DNA from: JBMNEH01 sp050948665
GTDB lineage: Bacteria; Bacillota; Clostridia; Christensenellales; UMGS416
Assembly (NCBI GenBank): GCA_050948665.1
Contig: JBMNEH010000001.1
Span: 1,922,001-1,986,000 of the forward strand
Direction: 5' to 3'
Length of the DNA: 64,000 nt
Shown: piece after piece, positions 37,508-46,203 of the stretch
How positions within the stretch are numbered: position 1 is the stretch's first letter
Layout: every line of letters starts with the position of its first letter
The notes under the pieces: model-generated
Database searches by the model: none
What the model saw: the letters and a program-made list of their open reading frames with translations, nothing else
What the model was told of the DNA's origin: nothing
Translations under genes and position numbers: made by a program

Positions 37508-37675
37508 TTATCCACATCTCCACATCGGTAAAACACAGGTATATCGCTACGCTTCTTGGGAAGGGTTGTGCACAAATTGTGGATAGTTTTGTGGATAACC
37601 TGCTTATCCACAGCCTTTTGTGGACAAAAAATCTGTTAAACGATACACATTTAGTTCTTTGTACACATATCCACA
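37508..37675. promoter_or_regulatory. Cluster of DnaA boxes (origin-like or DnaA-titrating region)
   Basis: Perfect TTATCCACA boxes lie at 37508-37516 (+), 37590-37598 (-) and 37604-37612 (+). One-mismatch boxes lie at 37578-37586 (-), 37619-37627 (-) and 37667-37675 (+), with further degenerate copies at 37516 and 37566. The 37626-37670 segment between the last boxes is AT-rich and could melt. This density is what bacterial origins or DnaA-regulatory clusters show. Against an origin: there is no dnaA, dnaN or rpmH nearby, and rpoBC/str on the left and gyrB on the right are both oriented towards it, the reverse of the usual pattern. It may instead control the adjacent gene or titrate DnaA. 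Confidence 0.7.
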
Positions 37676-37732
37676 GGGGACTTGCGCGCCGAAGTGCTCC
37701 GTGATAGACTGATGCGGGAAGGCGGTGAGGTT

Positions 37733-39607
37733 ATGGAGGAGCGCTTACAGGCGGCGGAATTCTACGACAGCGCCCGAAGACAGGGGCGCCGGGAATATGA
37801 TGCCGGTATCGCCCGGGGAGAATCGGGCTTCGCGCTGTGTCTGGACGACGTAGTGCGCCGTGTGGATATTGCGGCAGAAGTACGACTGTCTGTGCGGGAA
37901 ATCCCTCTTGAGCAGATCGTGGGCTGCTACGCCTGCAGCCGCGCCCAGAGCTTTGCCGCAAATTTTATGCCCCTTCCGGCTGCCAATACGGAATTTGCCA
38001 GCAAATGGATCGCCTTAACAATTGCCCACATGACAGAGGGCATCCAGCATCCGGTAAAGTTGATGGAATACATGGGCCGCTATTTTGTGGTAGAGGGCAA
38101 TAAGAGAGTATCTGTGCTGAAATACTTCGGCGCTTACTCGATTATGGCGGAAGTGATCCGCCTCATGCCCACCTATCGGCCCGATGACCCTGCAATACGG
38201 CTGTATTATCAGCAACTGGCATATGAAAAAAACCCGGTATTGGGGAGGCTCCAGGTACGGAGGGCCGACACTATTGAGGAACTGGTGGAACTTGTCCAGT
38301 CGGAGACCCGCGATGAAGCTTCCATAGAACAAATGCTGGGAAACTTCCGCGATGCTTTCGGCAGATTGAATCTCGAAGGGCCCAATATGGGTTGGACCGA
38401 CGCGCTACTGGAGTATGCTCGTTTATATGGGCTTCCCTGGGATATTGCCCCTGCCGCCCTGACTTTACGGCTAACAACCTTTGAGCCCCAGCTGCGGGCG
38501 CTTACGGAGGGTATATCGGGGGACATTGTACAGGAACCGGGGCCAAAGAATCTCGGTATCAGCGCTCTTTTCTCCCGCCGCCGTCGTATAAAGGTGGCCT
38601 TTGCCTATACCGGCAGCGCCAACGGTATCGGATGGTCACACAGTCATGAGCTGGGCCGGCGGGCTGTAGATGCTTATTTCGGTGACCGCGTGGAAGCACT
38701 CTACAAAGAGGACTTGTTGGTAGAGAACCGGCTGGAGGACGGTCTACGGGAACTCGCGGAGGAGAAACCGGATATCCTGTTTGCCACTAGCCAGATCATG
38801 GGAGAAACTGCCAGAAAAATCGCCCTGGAGTATCCGAAGATGATCGTCTTCCTGTGTGCCAAGCAACAGCCTGGAAAGCTGATCAACACCTATTTCGGCA
38901 GGTACTATGAGGCCTCCTTTGTCTGCGGGATGATTGCCGGTATCATGAGCGCCTGCAACAAGGTGGGCTATATCACCCCCGACCTAGGCCTGCAGGCGGG
39001 AACGGCGGATGTAAACGCATTCATGATCGGGGCCAGAATGGTAAATCCGCGGGCGGAAATTCTGACAAAAGCCATTGCCGCCCAGAGGCTGACCGCGGAA
39101 AACCGTATAGCCGCTTATGTTCTGGCACAAAACGGGTGTGATATGGTGTATGCGCAGCGGGCGCTCTCCGAAGGCTATCTGGTCAACGAACTGAAAGGAA
39201 ATTTTTCATTCCTTTGTACTGTAGATCCGGAAGGTCGGCCCCAACAGTATCTTGCAGCCCCGGTATGGGACTGGGGTTTGTTCTACAGACACATTATTGA
39301 GGGAATACTCGGAGGAACCCTGGACAAAATGCGGGAGCTCTACCCCGACCAGGCTTCGATGGTGAATTACTGGTGGGGCATGAGCGAGGGCATGCTAGAT
39401 GTGGATTTAGGCAATGCTGTACCCCCGTTGGTTCGCAGATTGCTCTCCCGGTTAAGGCCCGGCATACGTCCGGAGGACTATCACCCTTTTCTGGGACCTT
39501 TATATGACAAGGATAAAGTACTGCGCGTTCCGGAAGAAGAAACCCCCTCCGGAGAGGAAGTCCTGCGAATGAATTACCTGCTGCCTCATATCACAGTACT
39601 TCCATAA
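37733..39607 (+). CDS. ParB/Srx-like domain fused to a cytosolic BMP (PnrA-like) ligand-binding domain
   Basis: A 624-residue protein with no signal peptide or lipobox, so cytosolic. Residues ~1-50 are helical and charged. Residues ~55-140 resemble the ParB/sulfiredoxin fold: IPLEQIVG, then GIQHPVKLMEYMGRYFV and VEGNKRVSVLKYFGA. About 145-280 is a helical linker. From ~290 on (KVAFAYTGSANGIGWSHSH) it is a periplasmic-binding-like BMP domain of the kind that binds nucleosides in PnrA/Med lipoproteins. I recall similar proteins in other Clostridia, where they are annotated as BMP binding proteins, but know of no experimental function. It lies directly beside the DnaA boxes. The start at 37733 is chosen because GTGAGG precedes it and the N-terminus then fits the family; 17 further codons upstream reach a TTG at 37682. 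Confidence 0.8.
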   Translation: MEERLQAAEFYDSARRQGRREYDAGIARGESGFALCLDDVVRRVDIAAEVRLSVREIPLEQIVGCYACSRAQSFAANFMPLPAANTEFASKWIALTIAHMTEGIQHPVKLMEYMGRYFVVEGNKRVSVLKYFGAYSIMAEVIRLMPTYRPDDPAIRLYYQQLAYEKNPVLGRLQVRRADTIEELVELVQSETRDEASIEQMLGNFRDAFGRLNLEGPNMGWTDALLEYARLYGLPWDIAPAALTLRLTTFEPQLRALTEGISGDIVQEPGPKNLGISALFSRRRRIKVAFAYTGSANGIGWSHSHELGRRAVDAYFGDRVEALYKEDLLVENRLEDGLRELAEEKPDILFATSQIMGETARKIALEYPKMIVFLCAKQQPGKLINTYFGRYYEASFVCGMIAGIMSACNKVGYITPDLGLQAGTADVNAFMIGARMVNPRAEILTKAIAAQRLTAENRIAAYVLAQNGCDMVYAQRALSEGYLVNELKGNFSFLCTVDPEGRPQQYLAAPVWDWGLFYRHIIEGILGGTLDKMRELYPDQASMVNYWWGMSEGMLDVDLGNAVPPLVRRLLSRLRPGIRPEDYHPFLGPLYDKDKVLRVPEEETPSGEEVLRMNYLLPHITVLP

Positions 39608-39640
39608 CGAATCCATGTCCTTCCCGTATTTGCGGCAAAA

Positions 39641-39672
39641 ATCCGTGCCGGGATCCGTAACACGGATTTTTA
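39641..39672 (+). terminator. Intrinsic terminator after the ParB-like/BMP gene
   Basis: ATCCGTG (39641-39647) pairs with CACGGAT (39661-39667), or ATCCGT (39653-39658) with ACGGAT (39662-39667), followed by TTTTTATA. Confidence 0.82.
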
Positions 39673-40040
39673 TACTATATACCATTTTGACAGGATTCCT
39701 GCTTTTATTCCGAATGACAGAGGCCGTTTACCCGACATCGGCATACTTTACTGCAGCCTTGCGGAAATTTGACTGAACCGAACCCTGCCGGAACGGTTTT
39801 TTCTCTCCTGCCTAACCGGATCGTCAATGGGAAAGACGGAGCACTCGCATATCCAACAGTATCCTGCCGAAAAACCGGGGAGTTTTTCTGGCGGAATCGT
39901 CATCCCGGCGGAGGGTCCTGCCGGTAAGTCCGCACCGCTTTCCGCAGATTTTGCGTGGTCAGGAAATTTTTGACCTATATACGGAAAAATGCAACGCCGT
40001 TTCCTTCCGGCATTCTTCCGTAATGTACCGCAGCAGATAA
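39673..40040. other. Intergenic stretch without a recognisable gene
   Basis: About 370 bp between two terminators that face each other. No frame has a ribosome site and credible composition. Several short CCGG-centred repeats with A/T-runs are present (for example at 39790-39800 and 39870-39890), but no clear promoter or hairpin RNA. Possibly decayed sequence. Confidence 0.3.
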
Positions 40041-40063
40041 AAAAAGCCGCTTTTTCAAGCGGC
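40041..40063 (-). terminator. Intrinsic terminator of the HEAT-repeat gene
   Basis: On the minus strand GCCGCTT and AAGCGGC pair over a GAAA loop, followed by a run of seven T. Confidence 0.9.
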
Positions 40064-40077
40064 CGGAAAATCCTTCA

Positions 40078-40416
40078 TCAATCCAGGGACTGCAGTGATT
40101 TCAAAGCAACGTGCATCTCGTCAATAATGCCCTGATCGAACTCCATTTGGATCTGATGCGCGATATGTGCGGCAGCCTTACGGTCGCCCTTCTCCGCAAA
40201 AGCCTTCACTACGGCGATACGAATATCCGGATCATTGTCAAAAAGGCAACCGACCAGGCGGTTGAAGGCATCATCTCCGCTAACCTTTCCCAAACCGGCG
40301 ATGGCGGCAAGACGCACGTCCTTCTTCTTGCTCTTACTGGCTTTTACCAAACCTTTCAGATTCTGTTTCTCGATCATCTTCTCGACAGATTTAACACTAT
40401 TTCCACCAAACAACAT
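40078..40416 (-). CDS. Small HEAT-repeat protein
   Basis: A 112-residue helical protein. Two HEAT-like repeats are visible: DVRLAAIAGLGKVSGDDAFNRLVGCL and DIRIAVVKAFAEKGDRKAA (first given only in part: DVRLAAIAGLGKV). Such repeats form a curved protein-binding scaffold; some relatives act on phycobilin or signalling partners, but nothing here names a partner. It stands alone, between its own terminator and recG, with an AGGTAAG-type ribosome site. Confidence 0.7.
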   Translation of the reverse strand: MLFGGNSVKSVEKMIEKQNLKGLVKASKSKKKDVRLAAIAGLGKVSGDDAFNRLVGCLFDNDPDIRIAVVKAFAEKGDRKAAAHIAHQIQMEFDQGIIDEMHVALKSLQSLD

Positions 40417-40605
40417 ATCCGACTTACCTCATTTCTATTGATTGTCAGCGGGACTCCGCTGCTTTGTCCATTCTTGTACCAAAGCTGCTTCCCCGGTACA
40501 TATGTTTATATTAACTATGATAACCCTCCGGCAGGTAAAAGTCAATAAAATGTTCTATAAAGATTTTCATAAAAACGCGTAAATTCTGCATATTGTCCGG
40601 AAAGC

Positions 40606-42624
40606 TCAATTCAGCGCAAGGCCATCCAATAATGAGGCATACTTTTTCAGAGCGGCTGCACGGAGGAGAGAGAACGCTCCGGGGTCCTCCTCCTTGCGGC
40701 TTTGCACATCCTCCAGTAAATCCAGCAGTCTTCTGTCCGCCATTAAAGCGGTTATCCTTCCGTCCAGCATACCGGACTGCCGCACGCCCAGAAACTCTCC
40801 TGGCCCCCTCTGCCGCAGATCCTCCTCGGCAATATAGAAACCGTCCTGACTTGCAGTTAAAACCTCCAGCCTTTCCTTGGCAGACTGTCCCATCTCTCCG
40901 GCCACAAGAAAACAGTATGACTGGACGCTTCCCCGGCCCACCCTTCCCCTCAGCTGGTGGAGCTGGGCCAGGCCAAAACGCTCCGGATTCATAATGATCA
41001 TCATGCAGGCGCCGGGAATATGTACTCCCACCTCCACAACGGTAGTGGAAACCAGTACTCCCAGTTCTCCCCGGCGGAAGGCATCCAGTACTTCATCCCG
41101 CTTCTCTTCCGGCATACGGCCATGGACCAGTCCTGTGGATATCCCTGCCAGAGGACCCTCCGAGAGCTCCTTATACAGGTTTTCGGCAGATTGTAAGGGA
41201 AGCGCGTCGCTTTCCGTTATCGCAGGGCAGATCACATACGCTTGCCTCCCCTCTGCCGCTTCTCCGGCGATATAGCACCACATATCCTCCAGCCGCTCCG
41301 GCGGCACGATCCGGGTATGAATAGGTTTTCTCCCGGGGGGCAGCTCGTTCACCACCGACAGCGCGAGATCCCCGTACAGAACCAGCGCCAAGCTCCTGGG
41401 CACAGGGGTCGCGGACATGATCAGGCTGTGAGGCTGTCTGCCCTTGTACAGTATCGCTGCTCTCTGCCGTACGCCAAAGCGATGCTGCTCATCTGTCACC
41501 GTCAATGCCAGCTCCCGGAATGTTACACCTTCAGACAGCAGTGCGTGGGTACCTACCGCCAAATCCATCTCTCCGGAGGCTAATCCCTCCAGCACAAGAC
41601 GCCGCTCCTTATCAGGGGTGCTTCCCAGCAGCAGACAGACCCGATAGCCGAAGGGTGAAAGAAGTGTCTCCGCAGAGGTATACAACTGCCGCGCAAGGAT
41701 CTCCGTCGGCGCCATCAACGCCGCCTGCTTCCCGGAAGAAAGCACATTGGCGATCGCCAGCAGCGCCAGCACGGTTTTTCCGCAGCCTACGTCACCCTGT
41801 ACCATACGGTTCATAGGTCTTTTTTGTGCGGTATCGCGAAGAATTTCCTCCAGCACCCGCGTCTGCGCCGCGGTCAGCGAATACCCCAGCCTGCTCTGCA
41901 GCCTGTGCATCAGCGGTCTGTCCACCGGGATTACAGGGGCAGGCTCCTGCGGAATCTCCCGGATGATATCCATTGCGGTAACGAAAAGTAACAGTTCCTC
42001 CAGCGCCAGTCTCCTGCCGGCAGCTTCCGCAGTCTGTGTATCTGTCGGGAGATGGACTGCCTCCAATGCCCTATTCTTTTCCGGGAGCCCGTAATGCACC
42101 AGCAATTTCTCCGGAAGTGGATCCTGCAAACTGCCGGAAACCAGTTCCAGCGCCTGCCAAATCAACCGGCGGATCCATTTCTTCCCCATACCGCGGGGAC
42201 AATCATATACCGGCAACAACGGAGGCAATTCCCCCTCTTCCCTAGAGGGCTGCAGCATCTGCAGAATGCCCTTTTCACGGCTGGCCGTTCCCACCAGTAT
42301 GCCCTGCCATCCGGGTGAATAAGTCCTGGCCACCCAGGGAGCGTTGTACCAGACGGCTTCCGCCCTGTCGATACCATCGGTGACGGGCATTATTGTAAGC
42401 GTCAGTCCCGGGCGGGGCGTGCGGGTCACCGGCTTTCCCGTGACTATGACATATGCCGCAGTCATCTTTCCGGAAACGGCGTTTCCCAGCTGAAGAGAAC
42501 GGGTATCCACATACGTCTTGGGAAAATGCATGACCAAATCTCCCAAGGTGTGATAGCCCGCCTCTTCCAATAACCGCCGCCGGACATCCCCTACACCGGT
42601 CAGTACGGAAATAGGCCTGTCCAT
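40606..42624 (-). CDS. recG: ATP-dependent DNA helicase RecG
   Basis: A 672-residue helicase that remodels stalled replication forks and branched recombination intermediates. The N-terminal wedge/OB region starts with LTGVGDVRRRLLEEAGY. Walker A is QGDVGCGKT, the Walker B variant DEQHRFGVRQR is RecG-specific, and motifs V-VI appear as VSTTVVEVGVHIPGA and QLRGRVGRG. The start is placed at 42624 (GGAG 6 nt upstream); Met codons at 42635 and 42654 are possible, while anything further overlaps the fakA terminator. It is last in asp23-fakA-recG, the usual Bacillota order. Confidence 0.95.
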   Translation of the reverse strand: MDRPISVLTGVGDVRRRLLEEAGYHTLGDLVMHFPKTYVDTRSLQLGNAVSGKMTAAYVIVTGKPVTRTPRPGLTLTIMPVTDGIDRAEAVWYNAPWVARTYSPGWQGILVGTASREKGILQMLQPSREEGELPPLLPVYDCPRGMGKKWIRRLIWQALELVSGSLQDPLPEKLLVHYGLPEKNRALEAVHLPTDTQTAEAAGRRLALEELLLFVTAMDIIREIPQEPAPVIPVDRPLMHRLQSRLGYSLTAAQTRVLEEILRDTAQKRPMNRMVQGDVGCGKTVLALLAIANVLSSGKQAALMAPTEILARQLYTSAETLLSPFGYRVCLLLGSTPDKERRLVLEGLASGEMDLAVGTHALLSEGVTFRELALTVTDEQHRFGVRQRAAILYKGRQPHSLIMSATPVPRSLALVLYGDLALSVVNELPPGRKPIHTRIVPPERLEDMWCYIAGEAAEGRQAYVICPAITESDALPLQSAENLYKELSEGPLAGISTGLVHGRMPEEKRDEVLDAFRRGELGVLVSTTVVEVGVHIPGACMMIIMNPERFGLAQLHQLRGRVGRGSVQSYCFLVAGEMGQSAKERLEVLTASQDGFYIAEEDLRQRGPGEFLGVRQSGMLDGRITALMADRRLLDLLEDVQSRKEEDPGAFSLLRAAALKKYASLLDGLALN

Positions 42625-42660
42625 CGGATGCTCCATTTCACCAAGTACCCCCATAATCAG

Positions 42661-42687
42661 AAAAAAGGCGGTGTTGCACCGCCTTTT
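42661..42687 (-). terminator. Hairpin terminator between fakA and recG
   Basis: A perfect 11-bp stem (42663-42673 with 42677-42687) and 3-nt loop with T-run on the minus strand. It lies 9 bp after the fakA stop and about 40 bp before the recG start, so recG probably receives only readthrough transcription or has its own weak promoter. Confidence 0.85.
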
Positions 42688-42695
42688 CAGCATGT

Positions 42696-44348
42696 TTACT
42701 CTGCTGAGACAATGTAATAGTAAACCGGTTGTCCGCCAAAGTGCACACTGACATCACAATCCGGGTAAGAGGCTGCCACACGGGCGCCCATCGCCTGCGC
42801 TTCATCTTCCTCCACGGTATCTCCGTAATAAAGGGTGATCAATGCGGTATCCCCGTCCACCATCGCGGAGGTTAGGGCATCCATGACCTCTTCCATACAG
42901 GCATCGGTCGCCACCACCTGTTTCCCGAACAGCGCAAGGTAATCGTTTTTACGGATCTGCTGTTCACCCAATACGGTATCGCGTACGGCATAGGTGATCT
43001 GCCCTGTTTTCACAGTCGAAAGCGCTTCCTTCATCGCTTCCTCATTCGCCTCGGAAGATTCCTCGGGAGAAAAAGCAAGTATCGCGCTCATGCCTTGAGG
43101 AATCGTTTTAGAGGGAATCAGGATCACACGGGTTTCCGGAACTAGTTCGGCAGCCTGCTGGGCTGCCAAAATGATGTTGGAATTGTTCGGAAGCACGAAT
43201 ACTGTCTCCGCCGGAACTCTCTTGATGACCTTTGCAATATCTTCCGCGGAGGGGTTCATGGTTTGTCCCCCCTCAACAAAGGCATCCACCTGCAAATCAC
43301 GTAAAATTTCCTGGATCCCCTCCCCTGCCGCTACCGCAACAATTCCGTAAGGCTTCTTCTCTACAGGTATTACGGTCGCTTCGGGAGGATTCTCTACTAC
43401 AAGCGCCTGATGCTGTTCCCGCATGTTCTCGATCTTCACACTGGTGAGGCTGCCCCGCTGAATGCCGACTTGAACGACCAGTCCGGGGTCGTTGGAATGG
43501 GTGTGCACCTTAATAATGGAATCCAAACCTACCACCACCACACAGTCGCCTATCTGACTCAACTCCTCCTGCATAGCAGCTATCGTTTCATCCGCCACAG
43601 GACCGTCGGTCTCCACAATATACTCGGTACAATAACCGAACAGGATCTCTCCCACATCTGCGGCGGCGCCTATACCGATGGTCTGTTCCACCGGCTTGAC
43701 GACCTCAAATACGGGCATCTGCGCGGCTTCACCTTTTAAGGCTGAGGTGAAGCCGTAATTGATGATCAGCCAGCCTTTGCCCCCGGCATCCACAACACCG
43801 GCCTGCTTGAGTACCGGCAACAAATCAGGTGTCCTTGCCAGCGCTTTTTCCCCGGCCGCGACGGCGGTCAGATGAATGCTCAGTACGTCTTCTTCGCCGG
43901 CCTCCGCAGCCTCAACCGCTGCAGCAGCCATCATACGGCTGACGGTGAGTATTGTGCCCTCCTGGGGCTTCATGATCGCCTTATATGCCATATCTACGCC
44001 AGATTGCAGGGCAGCGGCGTACTCCGGACCGGTCAATTCCGTCTTCCCAGCCATGGTTTTGGCAAATCCCCGGAAGAGCTGGGACAGAATAACACCGGAG
44101 TTGCCCCGAGCGCCCTTCAGCGCTCCCTTTGACAATGCGGAACTGACAGCTGATACGGTATCGACCGTTGTCATCTGCACCTCTTTTACGGCATTGGCCA
44201 TCGTCAGGGACATATTGGTTCCGGTATCGCCGTCCGGCACCGGAAAAACGTTTAAAGCGTCCACATCCGTCTTACATTGCTCGAGCAGCGTTGCGCCTGT
44301 CAATATCATCTGCCGCAAACGGCTGCCGTCTATGATGGTCATCGACAC
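42696..44348 (-). CDS. fakA: DAK2/DhaL-domain protein, fatty acid kinase subunit FakA-like
   Basis: A 550-residue cytosolic protein. The N-terminal ~200 residues are a DhaL (DAK phosphatase) domain with DALNVFPVPDGDTGTNMS, whose Asp residues hold magnesium-ATP. A middle domain and a C-terminal DegV-like domain follow. In Staphylococcus FakA phosphorylates fatty acids held by a FakB protein for phospholipid synthesis. The start is GTG at 44348, with GGAGG 8 nt upstream; an ATG two codons on is spaced too far. Preceded by asp23 and followed by recG, the conserved yloU-yloV-recG block. Confidence 0.92.
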   Translation of the reverse strand: MSMTIIDGSRLRQMILTGATLLEQCKTDVDALNVFPVPDGDTGTNMSLTMANAVKEVQMTTVDTVSAVSSALSKGALKGARGNSGVILSQLFRGFAKTMAGKTELTGPEYAAALQSGVDMAYKAIMKPQEGTILTVSRMMAAAAVEAAEAGEEDVLSIHLTAVAAGEKALARTPDLLPVLKQAGVVDAGGKGWLIINYGFTSALKGEAAQMPVFEVVKPVEQTIGIGAAADVGEILFGYCTEYIVETDGPVADETIAAMQEELSQIGDCVVVVGLDSIIKVHTHSNDPGLVVQVGIQRGSLTSVKIENMREQHQALVVENPPEATVIPVEKKPYGIVAVAAGEGIQEILRDLQVDAFVEGGQTMNPSAEDIAKVIKRVPAETVFVLPNNSNIILAAQQAAELVPETRVILIPSKTIPQGMSAILAFSPEESSEANEEAMKEALSTVKTGQITYAVRDTVLGEQQIRKNDYLALFGKQVVATDACMEEVMDALTSAMVDGDTALITLYYGDTVEEDEAQAMGARVAASYPDCDVSVHFGGQPVYYYIVSAE

Positions 44349-44363
44349 GAGTTCGTCCTCCTG

Positions 44364-44711
44364 TTACACCCGGATACCTTCGACGGTGATATTCACCTTC
44401 GAAACCGGCATACCCGTAAATTTCTCTACCTCATATTTCACGGTAGACATTGCGGATTCGCATACGGCATGAATCGATGTTCCGTATTGAATGATAATAT
44501 ATAAACTAATCGTCAACTTACCATCCTTGGAAGTAACCTGTACGCCTCTGGCATAATTCTCCCGATTGAGGAGTTCTACCCACCCGTCCGAAGTCTTCCT
44601 GGCAGCCATCCCCACAACGCCGTAGCATCTTTCTATACATCGGCCGGCGATTTTCGCCACCACTTCCTCTGTGATCTCGATGGATCCCATTTCGTTTGTT
44701 GCTGTGACCAT
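44364..44711 (-). CDS. Asp23/Gls24 family envelope-stress protein
   Basis: A 115-residue member of the Asp23/Gls24 (YloU) family, small alkaline-shock proteins that in staphylococci coat the inner membrane. GSIEITEEVVAKIAGR at the start, GVVGMAARKTSDG, and VYKVNI-type ending (MPVSKVNITVEGI) are typical. It begins the asp23-fakA-recG transcript, with CAAGGAGG upstream and a strong promoter. Confidence 0.93.
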   Translation of the reverse strand: MVTATNEMGSIEITEEVVAKIAGRCIERCYGVVGMAARKTSDGWVELLNRENYARGVQVTSKDGKLTISLYIIIQYGTSIHAVCESAMSTVKYEVEKFTGMPVSKVNITVEGIRV

Positions 44712-44741
44712 GCTGAACCTCCTTGCAAGATCCTTCCCCGT

Positions 44742-44770
44742 ATTCTACCGCAAAACTCCCTGTTTTGCAA
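44742..44770 (-). promoter_or_regulatory. Promoter of asp23-fakA-recG
   Basis: TTGCAA, 17 bp, TAGAAT on the minus strand, 30 bp before the start codon. Confidence 0.8.
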
Positions 44771-44869
44771 GTATGCAGCGAAAATACTCGTTACACCCCT
44801 GTTTCCCATTCCCCGCAGAGATATCTCTCCGAAATACGATCGAAATATCCGGTTTTATACAAAAAAGGC

Positions 44870-44898
44870 TTGCAATCCTTTTGTCTTTCTGTTAAAAT
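44870..44898 (+). promoter_or_regulatory. Promoter of rpmB
   Basis: TTGCAA, 17 bp, TAAAAT on the plus strand, about 50 bp before the start codon. Confidence 0.83.
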
Positions 44899-44951
44899 AT
44901 TAATGTTTTGAACCCGCTTGACGGTTTCACCACACAAGGAGGTGTTTTGAT

Positions 44952-45143
44952 ATGGCAAATTCCTGTCAGATTTGCGGAAAAAAGTCCGTGCACGGCAACA
45001 ACGTAAGTCATTCCATGCGCAGCACCAAGCGTACCTGGGCTCCCAACATCCAGCGCGTACGCGCAGTGATGAACGGCACCCACTGCACGGTATATGCCTG
45101 CACCCGTTGTCTGCGCTCCGGCAAGGTACAGCGCCGGGTCTGA
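44952..45143 (+). CDS. rpmB: 50S ribosomal protein L28, cysteine-bearing form
   Basis: A 63-residue large-subunit protein (SCQICGKKSVHGNN, STKRTWAPNIQRVR, LRSGKVQRRV). Cys5-x2-Cys8 and Cys50-x2-Cys53 form a probable zinc ribbon, the C+ type. Many Bacilli carry the cysteine-free form, which is tied to zinc economy. AAGGAGG lies 8 nt upstream. Divergent from asp23, as in most Bacillota. Confidence 0.96.
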   Translation: MANSCQICGKKSVHGNNVSHSMRSTKRTWAPNIQRVRAVMNGTHCTVYACTRCLRSGKVQRRV

Positions 45144-45161
45144 TTGCATCGGCAAGAGTAC

Positions 45162-45188
45162 TGAGGGATCATCGGATCCCTCATTTTT
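45162..45188 (+). terminator. Intrinsic terminator of rpmB
   Basis: TGAGGGATC pairs with GATCCCTCA over a 4-nt loop and runs into TTTTT. Confidence 0.92.
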
Positions 45189-45424
45189 GTACCGTTCTTT
45201 CGATATTTGATATGTATAACGTTTTACATACGCATCAAATATTGTTACGGTTTCCGAATAAAGCCACCAAAATTTTCGATGCTATTGCCATAATCCTCTC
45301 TATATTCCGGTATAAAACCCGCAACAACCCGCTATTTGTGATGTTTAACGCTATACACATTCTGTTTTTATCTGATAAACAACACCGGGCAAAGCCCGGC
45401 ATCAGTGTTTTTAATTTTGAGTGA

Positions 45425-45856
45425 TCAGCCCGCCCAAGACCTGATATTTTCCGCGGTTTCCTTCTCCTGAGGGGTAGCCCTGCGCATTGCAATGGGCAAT
45501 TCGGTATCCAGCGGCGTAAGGATCAAAGAGGAGCCGGAAAATTCATAGGTGCAGGTAAAAGTGGATGTCCCGAAACCGGTAAAGCGGAGCAAGCCCTCCT
45601 CGTCCACCGACCACTTCAGATCTACCGCAAACCCGTTGTCCACCAACTTACCGGTACCGTCCTCGTACAAAATGATCATAAACTCCACAGACAGCTTCAC
45701 GGGATCTCCCTGGCCAGTCCTGATGTTATAGGTATCCGCCAGGGTTTTTGACGCGTCGCCCTTCCATGCGCCCACGAAGGATCTGCTTCCGCATCCGCCG
45801 CACAAAGGCACAAGCAAACAAAAAGCCAGCGCGCATATAAATATCCGTTTTTTCAT
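45425..45856 (-). CDS. Small putative lipoprotein of unknown function
   Basis: A 143-residue exported protein. The N-terminus MKKRIFICALAFCLLV is a signal peptide, followed by PLCGGCGS, an atypical lipobox, so lipid anchoring at one of the Cys is likely but not certain. The mature part (FVGAWKGDAS, LYEDGTGKLVDNG, TFTCTYEFSGSSLIL) looks like the lipocalin/META-like beta-rich domains of small Clostridial lipoproteins. The start at 45856 is fixed by AGGAGG 6 nt upstream. A CCGGGC/GCCCGG hairpin at about 45386-45402 follows the stop. The 45190-45380 region is otherwise empty. Confidence 0.72.
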   Translation of the reverse strand: MKKRIFICALAFCLLVPLCGGCGSRSFVGAWKGDASKTLADTYNIRTGQGDPVKLSVEFMIILYEDGTGKLVDNGFAVDLKWSVDEEGLLRFTGFGTSTFTCTYEFSGSSLILTPLDTELPIAMRRATPQEKETAENIRSWAG

Positions 45857-46148
45857 GATCATCCTCCTATTCAATATTCACCAAATGTGCTTGACGGTTC
45901 AGCAACACGCCGGTTCCCTTTAATCGTGCGGAATATCTGCGCCATGGTATCCCCCGCGGCTGCGCGGAAGGTCATTCAGCCGGCTGTAACAGATTCTTGC
46001 TTTCCGTCACTTTCCCAAGTCTATCCGTATTGTAACACAGCTTCATTCCGCATACAATCGCTAGTTCCGCACTCACGGGTCTAAATCAGGATCCGGGCAT
46101 GCCCACGGCTGCGTTACCATCGATCCCCTCCGCCGGCGAACAGAATAT
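45857..46148. other. Intergenic stretch before the gyrB terminator
   Basis: About 290 bp with no supportable gene on either strand, no clear promoter and no RNA signature. Confidence 0.3.
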
Positions 46149-46185
46149 AAAAAGGGCAGGTATCGTGTTGTTCATGATACTGCCC
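46149..46185 (-). terminator. Intrinsic terminator of gyrB
   Basis: On the minus strand GGGCAG...CTGCCC with an inner TATCATG/CACGATA-type extension (one mismatch), followed by TTTTTATA, 20 bp after the gyrB stop. Confidence 0.88.
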
Positions 46186-46203
46186 GATTTGCATCGCCGT
46201 AAA

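Noticed and set aside
37441..37700. Calling the DnaA-box cluster the definite chromosomal origin
   Set aside because: No dnaA/dnaN/rpmH neighbours, and the highly expressed rpoBC, str and gyrB units would all be head-on to replication forks leaving this site. Kept as a candidate only.
37733..39607. The BMP protein as the binding component of the nucleoside importer at 7-10 kb
   Set aside because: No signal peptide or lipobox, so it cannot act outside the membrane.
42624..42693. A longer RecG N-terminus starting at 42693
   Set aside because: That extension is encoded by the fakA terminator hairpin and has no ribosome site.
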